Of a stretch of 64,000 nt of DNA, positions 42,067 to 51,881 are shown piece after piece (position 1 is the first letter of the stretch; every line of letters starts with the position of its first letter). Origin of the DNA: CAZHTF01 sp964535305 (GTDB taxonomy: Bacteria; Planctomycetota; Phycisphaerae; UBA1845; Fen-1342); NCBI GenBank assembly GCA_964535305.1, contig CAZHTF010000008.1, forward strand, positions 14,806-78,805, in the 5' to 3' direction. The position numbers and the translations under genes were made by a program. Under the pieces are notes generated by a model, which saw nothing but the letters and a program-made list of their open reading frames with translations, made no database searches and was not told where the DNA came from.

Positions 42067-44031
42067 TTACTTGAGCAGGTGCTCTTTCCAGAACATCGAA
42101 TACAGCACGCCCACCAGGTCGACATTCGGCTTTTTGCCGAAGCCGTGACCTTCGTCCAGCGCCAGCGCGTACCAAACCGGCCGGCCCATCGCGCGCATCT
42201 TCGCGACGATCTGCTCGGCTTCCGTGTAGGGCACGCGCGGGTCATTCTTGCCGTGCGCGACCAGCAGCGCCGCCCGGATCTTGTCGGCCTGCGGAAGCGC
42301 TGAGGCCTTTTCCAACTCGGCGCGCACCTGTGGATCGCGCTCGTCGCCGTATTCGGCCCGCCGCAGATCGCGGCGATATTCGGGCGTGGTTTCGAGGAAG
42401 CTGACCAGGCTGGCGATTCCGACGACGTTAATGCCGGCCTTGAAGCGCTCCGGGTAGGTGACCAGGCTGGTCAGCACCATGTAGCCGCCGTAGGAGCCGC
42501 CGTAGATGCCGACGCGGCGCGCGTCGAGGTCTGGCTGGGTGGCGATCCAATCGAGCAGGGCGCCGATGTCGCGGACGGAGTCGAGCCGTTTCACGCCGTT
42601 GTCGAGCTGATGGAACGTCCGACCGTATCCGGTGGAGCCGCGGATATTCGGGCAGATGACGCTGATTCCCAGCTCGGTTGCCCAGAGCTGCAGGAGGCTG
42701 GAGAAGCTCGGGACAGTCTGACCTTCGGGTCCGCCGTGGCACATGATCACCACGGGTCGCGGGCCGTCGCCGCGGCCTTTGTAGTACAGCGCGGGGATTT
42801 CGCGGGGCTTGCCGTCGACCTTGTCGAATGTCGGGTAGCGGATGACGCTTGGTTCGATCAGGCGCTGCGGGTTGAGGCCACCGAGCTCGCTCTCGGTCCA
42901 GCGTGTGATCTTGCCCTCAGGGAATGTCGCCGTGTAGGCGTCGGCTGGCGTGCGTGCGGTCTGGAGCGTGAAGCCCAGTACGCCGCCGTTGCGGTTGAAA
43001 GTCAGGCCGCCGATGACGCCAGCGGGCAGGTTCGCGACGCGCTTGCGATTGTTGCCCCATTCGTCGGCGAAATACAGCGCGGAAAAGCCATCCTCGTTCA
43101 CAAGGAAGGCGATGCCTTTCCCGGACGGATCGACTGCGACCTCGTCGATGTCCCAGTTGATGTCCGCGGTGATGCACTGCCAGGTTCCGTATTCGAACTC
43201 GAGTCGGTAGAGCTTGCGGAACTCGCCATCGCGATCGCTGGTGAAGAACGCGGCCTTGCCATCGTGCGACCAATCGCCCCCGCCGTAGAACGCGGCGGGC
43301 TCTTCGGGCGTGATGCGTGCTTTCTGTCCGCTGCTGACGTCGATGACGTGGTAAGACGTTTCGCGTTCGGAGAGGTACTGCTCGATCATCAGGCGGCTCT
43401 CATCCGGGCTGAAGCCGCTGACGTAATAGCTGCCTTCGACCTGCCAGATCATCCGCGGCTTTCGCTCGCCGGGTGCGGCGCTGTTGTCGATCAAGTAGAT
43501 GTCAAAGTCGCGCTCGTTGCGGGCGGTGCCGGAGTACGCCATGTAGCGCGCGTTGCGCGACATGCTGGCCCGCGAATGCCGCGATTTGCCGTCGGTGAGC
43601 AACTCGTGCTGGCCGGCGTTCAGATCCATGCGAAAATACTGGGTCTTCTCGTCGCCGCCACGATCGCGGCCGAAGATCAGTTGGCTGCCGGCCGCACCGG
43701 GTACGAACCAGGCCGCCCCGACCGGCTCCTCAAAGAACGTCAGCTGCTTGCGCATACCCAGCGGCATTGTCACCAGGTGCACCTGGTTGGAATCGCCAAA
43801 GCGCGTCGAGATCAGCATCGCCGTCCCATCGTCGTTCAGGCTGCGCAGGCCGGTGCGACGGACCGCGAGGTACTGAATCACGCGCTCGCGCAGGGCAGGA
43901 TCCAGATCGGGGATCCCTTCCAGCACCATCTGGCCCACTTGCCGGCGCGGCGGCTCCTGTGCCCAGGCCAGCGCGGATGTGGTCGCTAGAAGCAGCAGCC
44001 CAGTCGCTACGCAGCGAAATGCTCGAAACAT
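42067..44031 (-). CDS. Exported S9-family prolyl oligopeptidase
   Basis: A 654-residue serine peptidase of clan SC from the ATG at 44031; a longer frame adds 30 non-protein-like residues. The signal peptide is FRAFRCVATGLLLLATTSAL. A seven-blade beta-propeller covers the first half. The alpha/beta hydrolase domain carries the nucleophile in GIYGGSYGGYMVL, the acidic HGKNDPRVPY and the histidine in LDEGHGFGKKPN, a complete triad. It should degrade peptides in the periplasm. It is divergent from the S46 peptidase gene, which suggests a shared role in peptide catabolism. Confidence 0.93.
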   Translation of the reverse strand: MFRAFRCVATGLLLLATTSALAWAQEPPRRQVGQMVLEGIPDLDPALRERVIQYLAVRRTGLRSLNDDGTAMLISTRFGDSNQVHLVTMPLGMRKQLTFFEEPVGAAWFVPGAAGSQLIFGRDRGGDEKTQYFRMDLNAGQHELLTDGKSRHSRASMSRNARYMAYSGTARNERDFDIYLIDNSAAPGERKPRMIWQVEGSYYVSGFSPDESRLMIEQYLSERETSYHVIDVSSGQKARITPEEPAAFYGGGDWSHDGKAAFFTSDRDGEFRKLYRLEFEYGTWQCITADINWDIDEVAVDPSGKGIAFLVNEDGFSALYFADEWGNNRKRVANLPAGVIGGLTFNRNGGVLGFTLQTARTPADAYTATFPEGKITRWTESELGGLNPQRLIEPSVIRYPTFDKVDGKPREIPALYYKGRGDGPRPVVIMCHGGPEGQTVPSFSSLLQLWATELGISVICPNIRGSTGYGRTFHQLDNGVKRLDSVRDIGALLDWIATQPDLDARRVGIYGGSYGGYMVLTSLVTYPERFKAGINVVGIASLVSFLETTPEYRRDLRRAEYGDERDPQVRAELEKASALPQADKIRAALLVAHGKNDPRVPYTEAEQIVAKMRAMGRPVWYALALDEGHGFGKKPNVDLVGVLYSMFWKEHLLK

Positions 44032-44280
44032 GCCCAACCTCCGTTTTGCCCGAGATCCCCGCAGCCGATCTTCAAATTCGCGCACGCGTTTCGCATACCG
44101 ATTCCACGGCATGCGCGGCACGCGGCTGGCCTGTCAGCCGAATCCGAATAGCATACGACCACAAACGCGGCCTTCCCAGCCAATTCGCGACCGGCCGGGC
44201 CGGGGCCGCTCGTCGTATCTACGAATCATGACACGGCGCTCGCGGGATCGCCGACCAATGCTGAATGAAAGGGTGCAGGG

Positions 44281-46359
44281 ATGGCGAACCGGTCAGGAAA
44301 CAGCGCAACGCAGGCCGGATTGGCGGCACTGCTGCTCGCTTGCGGCGCGGCGCGAGCGGACGAGGGCATGTGGCTGATCAACCGCCCGCCCAGGGCAGCG
44401 CTGCAGGAGCGCTACAAGTTCGACGCGACGCCACAGTGGCTCGAGCACCTGCAGAAATCCGCGGTGCGTTTTAACGTCGGCGGCTCGGGCGCTTTCGTCT
44501 CGCCGGAAGGGCTGGTGCTGACCAATCACCATGTCGGATCCGACGCGATCGCCAAGCTCAGCACGCCCGAGCGCGACCTGCTGCGCGCCGGCTTCCTGGC
44601 CTCCGGCCGTGCCGACGAGCTGCGCTGTCCGGACCTGGAGCTGAATGTGCTCTGGGAGATTGAGGACGTGACCGCCGCGATCACGCAGGCCGCGGATTCG
44701 AAACTGCCGGCGGCCGAGGCGTTTATCGCATTGCGCAAGCGAATGACCGAGCTCGAGCAGCAGTCCGAAGAGCGCAGCGGGCTGGACAGCCAGGTGGTCA
44801 CGCTCTATCAGGGCGCCCGCTATCACCTCTACCGCTACAAGCGCTATACCGACGTGCGGCTGGTCTTCGCGCCCGAGCAGCAGATCGCCTTCTTCGGCGG
44901 CGACCACGATAATTTCGAGTACCCGCGCTACAACCTCGACGCGGCCCTGTTCCGCGTCTACGAGAACGACGCGCCGCTGAGGCCCGAGCACTACCTGCGC
45001 TGGACGCGCCGCGAGCTGTCCGAGGGCGAGCTGATCTTCATCGCCGGCCATCCGGGCAGCACGCAGCGGCTGCTGACCGTCGATCACCTGCGCTTTCTGC
45101 GCGACGTTCAGCTACCCAACAGCCTGGCGTCGTTGTGGCGCTCGGAAGTGAAGCTGCAGATCTTCTCGAGCCGCAGCGACGAGCACGAGCGCGTCGCGCG
45201 CGACGACGCCTACGGCGTCGCCAACGCGCGCAAGGCGCTCGGCGAGCAACTGGAGAACCTGCAGGATCCGAGCGTGTTCGCCCGCAAGCTGCAGGAGGAG
45301 CAAGCCCTGATTAACCAGATTCGCGAGAGCCCCGAGCACCCGCGCGAGTGGCTCGAAGCTTGGCCGGCGATCGCGCGGGCCAAGCAGGTGCATCGCGAGC
45401 TGCTGCCGCTGAACACCGCGCTGACAATGCAGTCAAAGCTGTACAACATCGCGCTGGACGTCGTCCGCGTCGTGGCCGAGCGCGAGAAGCCCAACACGGA
45501 GCGGCTGCGCGAGTACTCCGAAGCGGCGCTGGATTCAGTTTTCCTGGAGCTCTATTCAGACGCCCCGCTCTACGAGCAGCGCGAGATCGCGGCATTGGAG
45601 AGCGGCCTGGCGCGCATGGCGGAGCTGCTCGGCGCAGAGCACGAACTGGTCATCGCCGCGCTCGATGGCAAGTCTCCGCGGGCCCGGGCGCACGCGCTGG
45701 CCAAGGGCACCCGACTCTATGACCCGCCTTACCGCCGCCAATTGGTCGAAGGCGGAATCGCAAGCGTCAGCGGCAGTGACGACGCGATGATCAAGCTGGC
45801 ACTGCGACTTGACCCGGCGGCCCGTGCCGTCCGAAAGCGGCTGGAGGACGAGGTGCAGGCCGTCGAGCGCGACGCGTACGGCAAGATCGCCGCGGCCCGC
45901 TTCGCCGTGCAGGGCGAGAGCATGCCGCCAGACGCGACCTTCTCATTGCGGCTGTCATACGGCACGGTGAAGGGTTACGCGGACGACGAGCGCAGCGTGC
46001 CGGCGTTCACCAGCTTCGGCGGTCTGTTTGAGCTGGAGAAATCGCGCCGCGGGCGTCCGCCCTTCGATCTGCCGCAGCGCTGGAAGGAGCGACAGAGTCG
46101 GCTCAATCCTTCGACGCCCTTCAACTTCATCTGCACGCCCGACATCATTGGCGGGAACTCCGGCAGCCCGGTGGTCGATCGCGCCGGCGAGCTGGTCGGG
46201 CTGATTTTTGACGGCAACCTGCATTCTCTCGGCTGGAACGTGCTGTTTGACGACCGGCGTGGCCGCGCGGTCGCGGTCGACGCACGTGCGCTCATCGCGG
46301 CGCTGCGCGAGGTTTATGACGCTTCCGAACTGGCGAACGAGCTGCTGGGGACCAAGTAG
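44281..46359 (+). CDS. S46-family exopeptidase (dipeptidyl-peptidase 7/11 type)
   Basis: A 692-residue secreted peptidase of family S46, otherwise known mainly from bacteria such as Porphyromonas and Xanthomonas. The catalytic triad is visible: H84 in LVLTNHHV, Asp in FFGGDHDNFEYPRYN, and S627 in GGNSGSPVV. A weak N-terminal signal (AALLLACGAARA) precedes MWLINRPP. It should remove dipeptides from the N-terminus of peptides in the periplasm. It is divergent from the S9 peptidase, with a 249-base gap holding both promoters. Full length for the family (about 700). Confidence 0.92.
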   Translation: MANRSGNSATQAGLAALLLACGAARADEGMWLINRPPRAALQERYKFDATPQWLEHLQKSAVRFNVGGSGAFVSPEGLVLTNHHVGSDAIAKLSTPERDLLRAGFLASGRADELRCPDLELNVLWEIEDVTAAITQAADSKLPAAEAFIALRKRMTELEQQSEERSGLDSQVVTLYQGARYHLYRYKRYTDVRLVFAPEQQIAFFGGDHDNFEYPRYNLDAALFRVYENDAPLRPEHYLRWTRRELSEGELIFIAGHPGSTQRLLTVDHLRFLRDVQLPNSLASLWRSEVKLQIFSSRSDEHERVARDDAYGVANARKALGEQLENLQDPSVFARKLQEEQALINQIRESPEHPREWLEAWPAIARAKQVHRELLPLNTALTMQSKLYNIALDVVRVVAEREKPNTERLREYSEAALDSVFLELYSDAPLYEQREIAALESGLARMAELLGAEHELVIAALDGKSPRARAHALAKGTRLYDPPYRRQLVEGGIASVSGSDDAMIKLALRLDPAARAVRKRLEDEVQAVERDAYGKIAAARFAVQGESMPPDATFSLRLSYGTVKGYADDERSVPAFTSFGGLFELEKSRRGRPPFDLPQRWKERQSRLNPSTPFNFICTPDIIGGNSGSPVVDRAGELVGLIFDGNLHSLGWNVLFDDRRGRAVAVDARALIAALREVYDASELANELLGTK

Positions 46360-46368
46360 ACCGCCGCC

Positions 46369-46806
46369 TTACTCGCCGATGTCTTCGTCCCAGAGCCGCG
46401 GGCTCTGGTCGATGAACTCGCGCATCAGCTCGATGCATTCGGGCAGATTGAGGATCGTCAGCTCGACGCCGCGCGATTTCAGATAGGCCTCCGGTCCGCG
46501 GAAGCTGCTGTTCTCGCCGATGATGATGCGCGGGATGCGATAGAGCAGCGCGGCGCCGCTGCACATGTCGCAGGGCGAGAGCGTGGAGTAGAGCGTGGCC
46601 CGCCGATAGGCCGCGGCCGGCAAACGGCCGGCGTTCTCGAGCGCGTCCATCTCCGCGTGCAGGATGGCGCTGCCGCGCTGCACACGGCGGTTGTGGCCGC
46701 GGCCGGCAATGCGCCCGTCAATCACCAGCACCGAACCAATTGGGATGCCGGCCTCGCGCAGGCCGGCCCGCGCCTGCTCGATCGCCGCTGCCATGAATTC
46801 GTCCAT
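46369..46806 (-). CDS. Cytosine deaminase (Fcy1-like CDA superfamily)
   Basis: A 145-residue zinc-dependent deaminase. HAEMDALE holds the zinc ligand H50 and the catalytic E52, and SPCDMC supplies C79 and C82. The sequence ends LPECIELMREFIDQSPRLWD, and WDEDIGE is the terminal segment of yeast-type cytosine deaminases, so the call is cytosine to uracil rather than tRNA editing (TadA). It would feed pyrimidine salvage. The ATG at 46806 (MDEFMAAAIEQ) is preferred; the open frame upstream lacks sense. It is convergent with the S46 gene. Confidence 0.88.
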   Translation of the reverse strand: MDEFMAAAIEQARAGLREAGIPIGSVLVIDGRIAGRGHNRRVQRGSAILHAEMDALENAGRLPAAAYRRATLYSTLSPCDMCSGAALLYRIPRIIIGENSSFRGPEAYLKSRGVELTILNLPECIELMREFIDQSPRLWDEDIGE

Positions 46807-46945
46807 CGCCAGGCTCCCTTCCGCGCACCCCCGCCGCCCAGAATCAGTGTACGCAGCGTCCGCCCGCGCAGGCGAGCGAGTATCATCTCCGAGCGTCGCT
46901 GGGCGCGGCCGGCGAAAATGAGCCGCGGCCCAGCCGCAAATACCC

Positions 46946-47470
46946 ATGGAGCCGATCCGCGCACTTGTGCTGGACGTTGACGGCGTGCTCACCGACGGCC
47001 AGCTGCTAGTCGATGAGGCGGGTCGGCCGCTGCGCGCCTTCAACGTTCAGGACGGCCTGGCGATCCGCTGGTTTCAGAAGCTCGGCGGCGAGGTGATCAT
47101 CATCTCCGGAAAATCCGCGCAGGGCACGCAGCAGCGCGCCAACGAGCTGCACATCCGCCACTGCCTGCAGAACAGCCGCGACAAATGGGCTGACCTGGAA
47201 CCACTGCTGGCGGCGCTGCGGATCGACCCGCGCCAGACGGCCGTCATCGGCGATGATCTGCCCGAGCTGGGGCTGATGCAGCGTTGCGGCTGCGCGATCG
47301 CGGTGGCCAACGCGGTCGAGGAAGTGAAAGCCGCGGCACAACATGTGACGCGCCGCGCCGGTGGCTACGGGGCCGTCCGCGAAGCGATCGAACATGTGCT
47401 TCGGGCCGATGGTCGCTGGTCGCGCGTTGTGGCGCACTTTCGCGACCAGCCCAACGCGGAGATCAAGTAA
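46946..47470 (+). CDS. kdsC: 3-deoxy-D-manno-octulosonate 8-phosphate phosphatase (KdsC)
   Basis: A 174-residue HAD-superfamily phosphatase. The nucleophile motif is LVLDVDGVLTDG with D10 and D12, and the typical GDDLPELGLM motif follows at about residue 97. It hydrolyses KDO 8-phosphate to KDO, needed for the inner core of lipopolysaccharide. Its presence implies a Gram-negative-type outer membrane with KDO. It sits 5 bases before the LptC/A-like gene on the same strand, the standard kdsC-lptCAB order. Confidence 0.93.
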   Translation: MEPIRALVLDVDGVLTDGQLLVDEAGRPLRAFNVQDGLAIRWFQKLGGEVIIISGKSAQGTQQRANELHIRHCLQNSRDKWADLEPLLAALRIDPRQTAVIGDDLPELGLMQRCGCAIAVANAVEEVKAAAQHVTRRAGGYGAVREAIEHVLRADGRWSRVVAHFRDQPNAEIK

Positions 47471-47475
47471 CGCTC

Positions 47476-50400
47476 ATGATGCGCAACGTAATCGTGCTGG
47501 TGGCGAGCCTGGGCGTACTGGGTGCGCTGTTCGTCGGTTATCTCAAGTTGACCGAATCGCCCGCGCCCGGACCCGGCCACAGCCCGCCGCCACGCGATTC
47601 CCTGCCGCAAAATCTCGAGCGGGCCGCGGACGAAGCCGTCCGCGTCGGCCCGGTGACGATTCCCGGCGGGGGGCGGATTGAGTTCACGCGCTACGACCCG
47701 AATACCGGGCGGCCCGCGGAGCGGATGCTGTTGGACGAGTGGTCGCCAGTTCCGGACTCCAAGAACGAGATTCGCGTCGTGCGGCCCGAGATCGTGCTGC
47801 TGATGCCCAGCGGCCTGATTGCGAGCGTCTCGGCGCAGCGCGGGCAGATCGCGGTCGACCGCGTGCAGCGCACCGACATGAAACCCAAGCAGGGCTGGCT
47901 GGAAGGCGACGCCCGCATCGTCATTCAACGCCCGGGCGCCGATGAACGCGCTGCCGCAGCGCCCACGACCAGCAGCGCGGCCGCCGCGCCGCGCTCCGCC
48001 GAGCCGATCGAGATTCGCCTGGGGCGGATCGAATTCGATCTGGAGCTCGGGCAACTCCGCTCGCGCGAAGCGCTCCACCTTGTCTCCGAAGGGCTGGAGC
48101 TCTCCGGCCACGGCCTGCAACTGGAGTGGAACCGGGCGGCCAACCGCGTCGAGACGCTGCTGATCGAGCGCGGCGACGAGCTGCGCTACGAAGTGCAAGG
48201 CGGCCTGTTCGGCGCGCTGCGCGATCCGGACAGCGCCGAAGTGAGCGCGAGCACGCCCGCCGCGACTTTGCCCGCCGCGGGCGCGAAATCCGCGGACGTG
48301 CTGGATGTGCGTGCGCGGCCGCGCGGCGCCAGCGCCGGCGTCACGTATCTGTGTCTGCTGAAAGACGAGGTCAGCGCCGATCATTTCCGCGGGAAGCAGC
48401 GCGTCGGCGGGCTGAGCGCCGCGCAACTGACACTGCTGTTCGACCTCGGCGGCCGGGCCGACCGCATGCTCGGGCGGCAGCGCAGCACCTCGCCGCCAGC
48501 GGCGGACGACGAGGTCGAACAACTGGTGGTCCGCTGGCGCGGCAGCCTCACGCTCGGACCGGCTTCGCAGCAGACGCAGACAAAGACCGCCCGGCGGCGA
48601 TTGGAAGCCAGCGGCGCGCCCGTCAAGCTCGATCTACCCAACGGCTCGATCCTTTGCGGCCGGCTGGTCTACCAGGACGAGTCGCAGCAGCTCTGGCTCT
48701 ACCGCGGCGATGCGCCGGTCGAATTCCGCATGCAGCGCCTGACGGCCCGGGCCCACACCATCTACGTAGACCGCGGCAACAACCTGGTGAAGCTGATCGG
48801 CAATGTGCAGCTCGACTCGCGAGCGCAGACCGGCTCGCGCGGCATGCGCGTCCGCGCCAGCGAGTGGGCCGAGCTCAAGATCGACCCGGCCCGCCCAACC
48901 ACGCTCGCGGCGGACGCTGGCGGCACAGCGCCTCGCGCAGCGCCCGGCCCGGATGCGACGCTCACGGATTACGGGCAACTGCGCGCTGCGACGTTCGTTG
49001 GCGGCGTGCAGGTTGCACTCGACGATCAGACACTCGCGTGTCATCGACTGGAGACCACCTTCCGCGCGGCGCAGGCGGATGAACCGCTCGAAGCGCTGAT
49101 CGAATCCGCGCTGGCCAGCGAAGACGTGCGCTTCAGCGCCCGCGGGCAATCGCTGAGCTGCGCCTGGATGCAACTGCCTTTCGAGCTGGGGCCGGATGGC
49201 CGCGCCACGCCGCGACAGGTCGACGCCCGCGGCGCGGTGTATCTACGGGATCGCGAGCAGGGCGCGGCGGCCCGCGGGGCACGTCTGACGGCGGCGCTGA
49301 ATCCGGACGGATCCGTGGCGCGGGCGACGATCCTGGGAGGGGCGCGCCGCGCCTTCGCTGTGGTGCAGCCTTATGCGGTCGCGGGTCAGCGCATTGAGCT
49401 GGACCCAGAGGCGCAGCGCGTCACGGTGCGCGGCGCGCCGCGGCTGTTCTCGCGCACCGCGCGCAGCCTGCAAGGTGAGCAGCGCACCCGCCCCGAGCCG
49501 CTGCGCGTGCGCTGCCAGGATTCAATCGAGATCGACGGGCGCGCCAACCTGGTGAACTTCGTCGGCCAGGTCGTGGCCCGCAGCGGGCCTGAGCAGCTCC
49601 TGGGTGATTCGCTCTCACTCGAGCTCGAGGACCTGCCCACCCCGCCCCGCCGGGCGCCCAGCGCCCTCGAAAACCTGCAGCGCGTCAGTCTGGCGCTGCT
49701 GCGCGGCGAAGATCCGCGGGCCGCCGCCCTCGCGCCGAGCGCGCCCCCCAGCGGTCAGGGCGGCAGCGTTCGCAAAGAGCCCAAGCGGCTGGTGGTCCGG
49801 AATGGCGTATTGCTGACGCAATCGTTCGACCCCGCTGACCCGCAGCCGATCGTGCAGGCCAGCATCCAGGGGCCCGAGCTGGTCGTGCTGGTGCGCGAGC
49901 GCATCGTGCGCTCCAGCGGTCAGACGCGGCTGCTGCTGATCAATCGCCGACTGAACGAAGCGGCCGATCCGCAAGCGCGCGAGACGCTGGGCGTGCCGTC
50001 GGCGCTGATGACCCGCGGCCCCAGCCAGACCGCGATGCAATGCTCGCGCGCCATGACCTACTCGCTCGGCCCGGCCGGCGGCGCGACCCGCAGCGACAAT
50101 GTGCTCTTCGAAGGGGATGTGCTGTTCGTGCACCGCGCCGGCCGCGAGATGCTCAATCTCGAGGAGACGCTGCCGCAACTGCGCGACAACCCCGAGTTGA
50201 AGGCCAAGCTGGCAAGCCGCGCCACGCTGCTACAGGCGGATCGGCTCGAAGGGCGCTTCGAGAGCGACGGACAGGCGCGCGAGGCGGCCAGCATGCAGCC
50301 GTTGCGGCTGAGCTGGCTGATGGCCCAGGGTCGCGTGTTGTTGACGGATCGGCAGGGTGAGGGCATTCGCGAGGTTGAGGCGCAGCAGATCGAGTTCGAT

Positions 50401-50574
50401 CGTCCGCAGAGCCTGGTGCGCGTGCTCGGCGCGAGCGGGGCCGATGCGCGGATCACGTACCAGAACACGCAGACGCAGCGCTTCGAGACTCCCGCGATCG
50501 GGCCAGCCTTCACCATCGATCTGACCAAGAACACCGTCCGCAGCGGCGCAGTCGCCGGCGAGATTCGCCGATGA
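47476..50574 (+). CDS. Giant LptC/LptA-like lipopolysaccharide transport protein
   Basis: A 1,032-residue exported protein starting at MMRNVIVLVASLGVLGALFVG, an N-terminal membrane anchor as in LptC. Repeated OstA-like beta strands follow throughout, such as VNFVGQVVARSGPEQLLGD, ATFVGGVQVALDDQTLAC and NVLFEGDVLFVHRAGREM, alternating with Ala/Pro/Arg-rich linkers. LptC is normally about 190 and LptA about 180 residues, so this looks like several LptC/LptA-type jellyroll units in a single chain. It should form the periplasmic bridge carrying LPS or a related glycolipid from inner to outer membrane. Its location after kdsC supports this. Confidence 0.75.
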   Translation: MMRNVIVLVASLGVLGALFVGYLKLTESPAPGPGHSPPPRDSLPQNLERAADEAVRVGPVTIPGGGRIEFTRYDPNTGRPAERMLLDEWSPVPDSKNEIRVVRPEIVLLMPSGLIASVSAQRGQIAVDRVQRTDMKPKQGWLEGDARIVIQRPGADERAAAAPTTSSAAAAPRSAEPIEIRLGRIEFDLELGQLRSREALHLVSEGLELSGHGLQLEWNRAANRVETLLIERGDELRYEVQGGLFGALRDPDSAEVSASTPAATLPAAGAKSADVLDVRARPRGASAGVTYLCLLKDEVSADHFRGKQRVGGLSAAQLTLLFDLGGRADRMLGRQRSTSPPAADDEVEQLVVRWRGSLTLGPASQQTQTKTARRRLEASGAPVKLDLPNGSILCGRLVYQDESQQLWLYRGDAPVEFRMQRLTARAHTIYVDRGNNLVKLIGNVQLDSRAQTGSRGMRVRASEWAELKIDPARPTTLAADAGGTAPRAAPGPDATLTDYGQLRAATFVGGVQVALDDQTLACHRLETTFRAAQADEPLEALIESALASEDVRFSARGQSLSCAWMQLPFELGPDGRATPRQVDARGAVYLRDREQGAAARGARLTAALNPDGSVARATILGGARRAFAVVQPYAVAGQRIELDPEAQRVTVRGAPRLFSRTARSLQGEQRTRPEPLRVRCQDSIEIDGRANLVNFVGQVVARSGPEQLLGDSLSLELEDLPTPPRRAPSALENLQRVSLALLRGEDPRAAALAPSAPPSGQGGSVRKEPKRLVVRNGVLLTQSFDPADPQPIVQASIQGPELVVLVRERIVRSSGQTRLLLINRRLNEAADPQARETLGVPSALMTRGPSQTAMQCSRAMTYSLGPAGGATRSDNVLFEGDVLFVHRAGREMLNLEETLPQLRDNPELKAKLASRATLLQADRLEGRFESDGQAREAASMQPLRLSWLMAQGRVLLTDRQGEGIREVEAQQIEFDRPQSLVRVLGASGADARITYQNTQTQRFETPAIGPAFTIDLTKNTVRSGAVAGEIRR

Positions 50575-50975
50575 ACCCGCCGGATGCGGTCCGCGGCGCC
50601 AATCGCGCTACGGACTCGACACCGCGCGGCACCAAACGCGGCGGCGGAACGCTGCTGGCATGTTCACTGCTGGTGCTCCTGGCGCTGCTGGTGGCAATCG
50701 CCTGGGCCGTCACGGAGCGCGACGTGCGCAGCGGGCTGCGCGAGCTTCTGGCGCAGCGCTGGGGTGTCGTGACGTTGCTGGACCTGGGCGTCGGGCTGCT
50801 GTTCGTCGCGGCTTGGATGTTCGCGCTGGAGCGAAACAAGCTCCACTGGCTGCTTTGGGTGCTCGGGTTGCTGCTGCTGGGCAACGTCGTCACCTGCGTC
50901 TACCTAATTCGTAGGGCGCGCCGCGCGCCGGATTGGCGCACGGCATTACTCGGCAATGAAAGTGCTCGGAGATGA
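50571..50975 (+). CDS. Three-helix membrane protein, unknown function
   Basis: A 134-residue protein with a hydrophobic pair (GTLLACSLLVLLALLVAIAW and WGVVTLLDLGVGLLFVAAW) and a third helix (WLLWVLGLLLLGNVVTCVYL). Its ATG overlaps the stop of the Lpt-like gene (ATGA), so it is translationally coupled. It may be a small helper for lipopolysaccharide transport, or resemble DUF1475-type proteins; I am not certain. Confidence 0.7.
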   Translation: MNPPDAVRGANRATDSTPRGTKRGGGTLLACSLLVLLALLVAIAWAVTERDVRSGLRELLAQRWGVVTLLDLGVGLLFVAAWMFALERNKLHWLLWVLGLLLLGNVVTCVYLIRRARRAPDWRTALLGNESARR

Positions 50976-50993
50976 GCACGCGGCGGGCTGAGC

Positions 50994-51866
50994 ATGCAAG
51001 CGCGTGACTTTGGAACCAGCGGGCTACGCGTTTCGCCCGTTGGGCTCGGCGCCGGCCACCTCGACGGCGACGAGCGCAGCGTCGAGCGCCTGCTACACGG
51101 CGCGCTGGACGCCGGCGTAACGCTGATCGACACCGCCCGCAGCTACGGCCACTCCGAAGAACGCATCGGCCGCTTCATCGCGCAGCGCCGCGGCGAGTTC
51201 ATCCTCTCCAGCAAATGCGGCTACGGCGTCGAGGGCCTGCCGGATTGGAGCGGCGCCTGCATCGCCGCTGGCGTCGATCAGGCCTTGCGAACGCTGCGCT
51301 GCGAGCGGATCGACATTCTGCACCTGCATTCGTGCCCGCTCGAAACGCTGCGGCAGGAGGAAGTGCTCTACGCGCTCGAGCACGCGCGCCGCGCGGGCAA
51401 GATCGTGGTAGCGGCCTATTCGGGTGAGAATGCGGCGCTGCGATTCGCGATCGAGAGCGGCGCATTCGGAAGCATCCAGACTTCCGTGAATCTCTGCGAT
51501 CAGCGCGTGCTGGCCGACGGGCTGCCGCGCGCGGCGCAACGTGGCCTGGGCGTGATCGCCAAGCGCCCGCTGGCCAACGCATTCTGGCGCTTCGCGGAGC
51601 GGCCCGTCGGCGACTACTGCGAGACGTATTGGGAGCGGGCGCGCCGCATGGCGCTGAGCCCAGGCGAGCTGAGCTGGGACGAGCTGGCGCTGCGCTTCGC
51701 GGCGCACCAGTCGGGCGTGCACAGCGTGATCGTCGGCACCTCCAGGCTGGAGCATCTGCTAACTGCGATCCAGCACGTCGAGCGCGGGCCGCTGCCGCAA
51801 GCAATCGACGATGAGCTGCGCTCGTGCTTCGCGCGGCACGATCAGGACTGGCTCGGGCAGGTCTGA
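50994..51866 (+). CDS. Aldo/keto reductase
   Basis: A 290-residue member of the aldo/keto reductase superfamily (TIM barrel, NADPH). The catalytic tetrad can be traced: D46 in LIDTARSYG, Y51, K74 in LSSKCG, and a histidine in ILHLHS. GVHSVIVGTSRLEHL near the C-terminus is the NADPH-binding segment. It reduces aldehydes or ketones; the natural substrate is unknown. It starts 18 bp after the three-helix membrane protein but its job looks unrelated, so it may simply share the transcript. Confidence 0.9.
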   Translation: MQARDFGTSGLRVSPVGLGAGHLDGDERSVERLLHGALDAGVTLIDTARSYGHSEERIGRFIAQRRGEFILSSKCGYGVEGLPDWSGACIAAGVDQALRTLRCERIDILHLHSCPLETLRQEEVLYALEHARRAGKIVVAAYSGENAALRFAIESGAFGSIQTSVNLCDQRVLADGLPRAAQRGLGVIAKRPLANAFWRFAERPVGDYCETYWERARRMALSPGELSWDELALRFAAHQSGVHSVIVGTSRLEHLLTAIQHVERGPLPQAIDDELRSCFARHDQDWLGQV

Positions 51867-51881
51867 GGAGCGCGCCGCGCG

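Noticed and set aside
42610..43989. 459-codon plus-strand open frame opposite the S9 peptidase gene
   Set aside because: Shadow of a gene with a complete catalytic triad on the other strand; no signature of its own.
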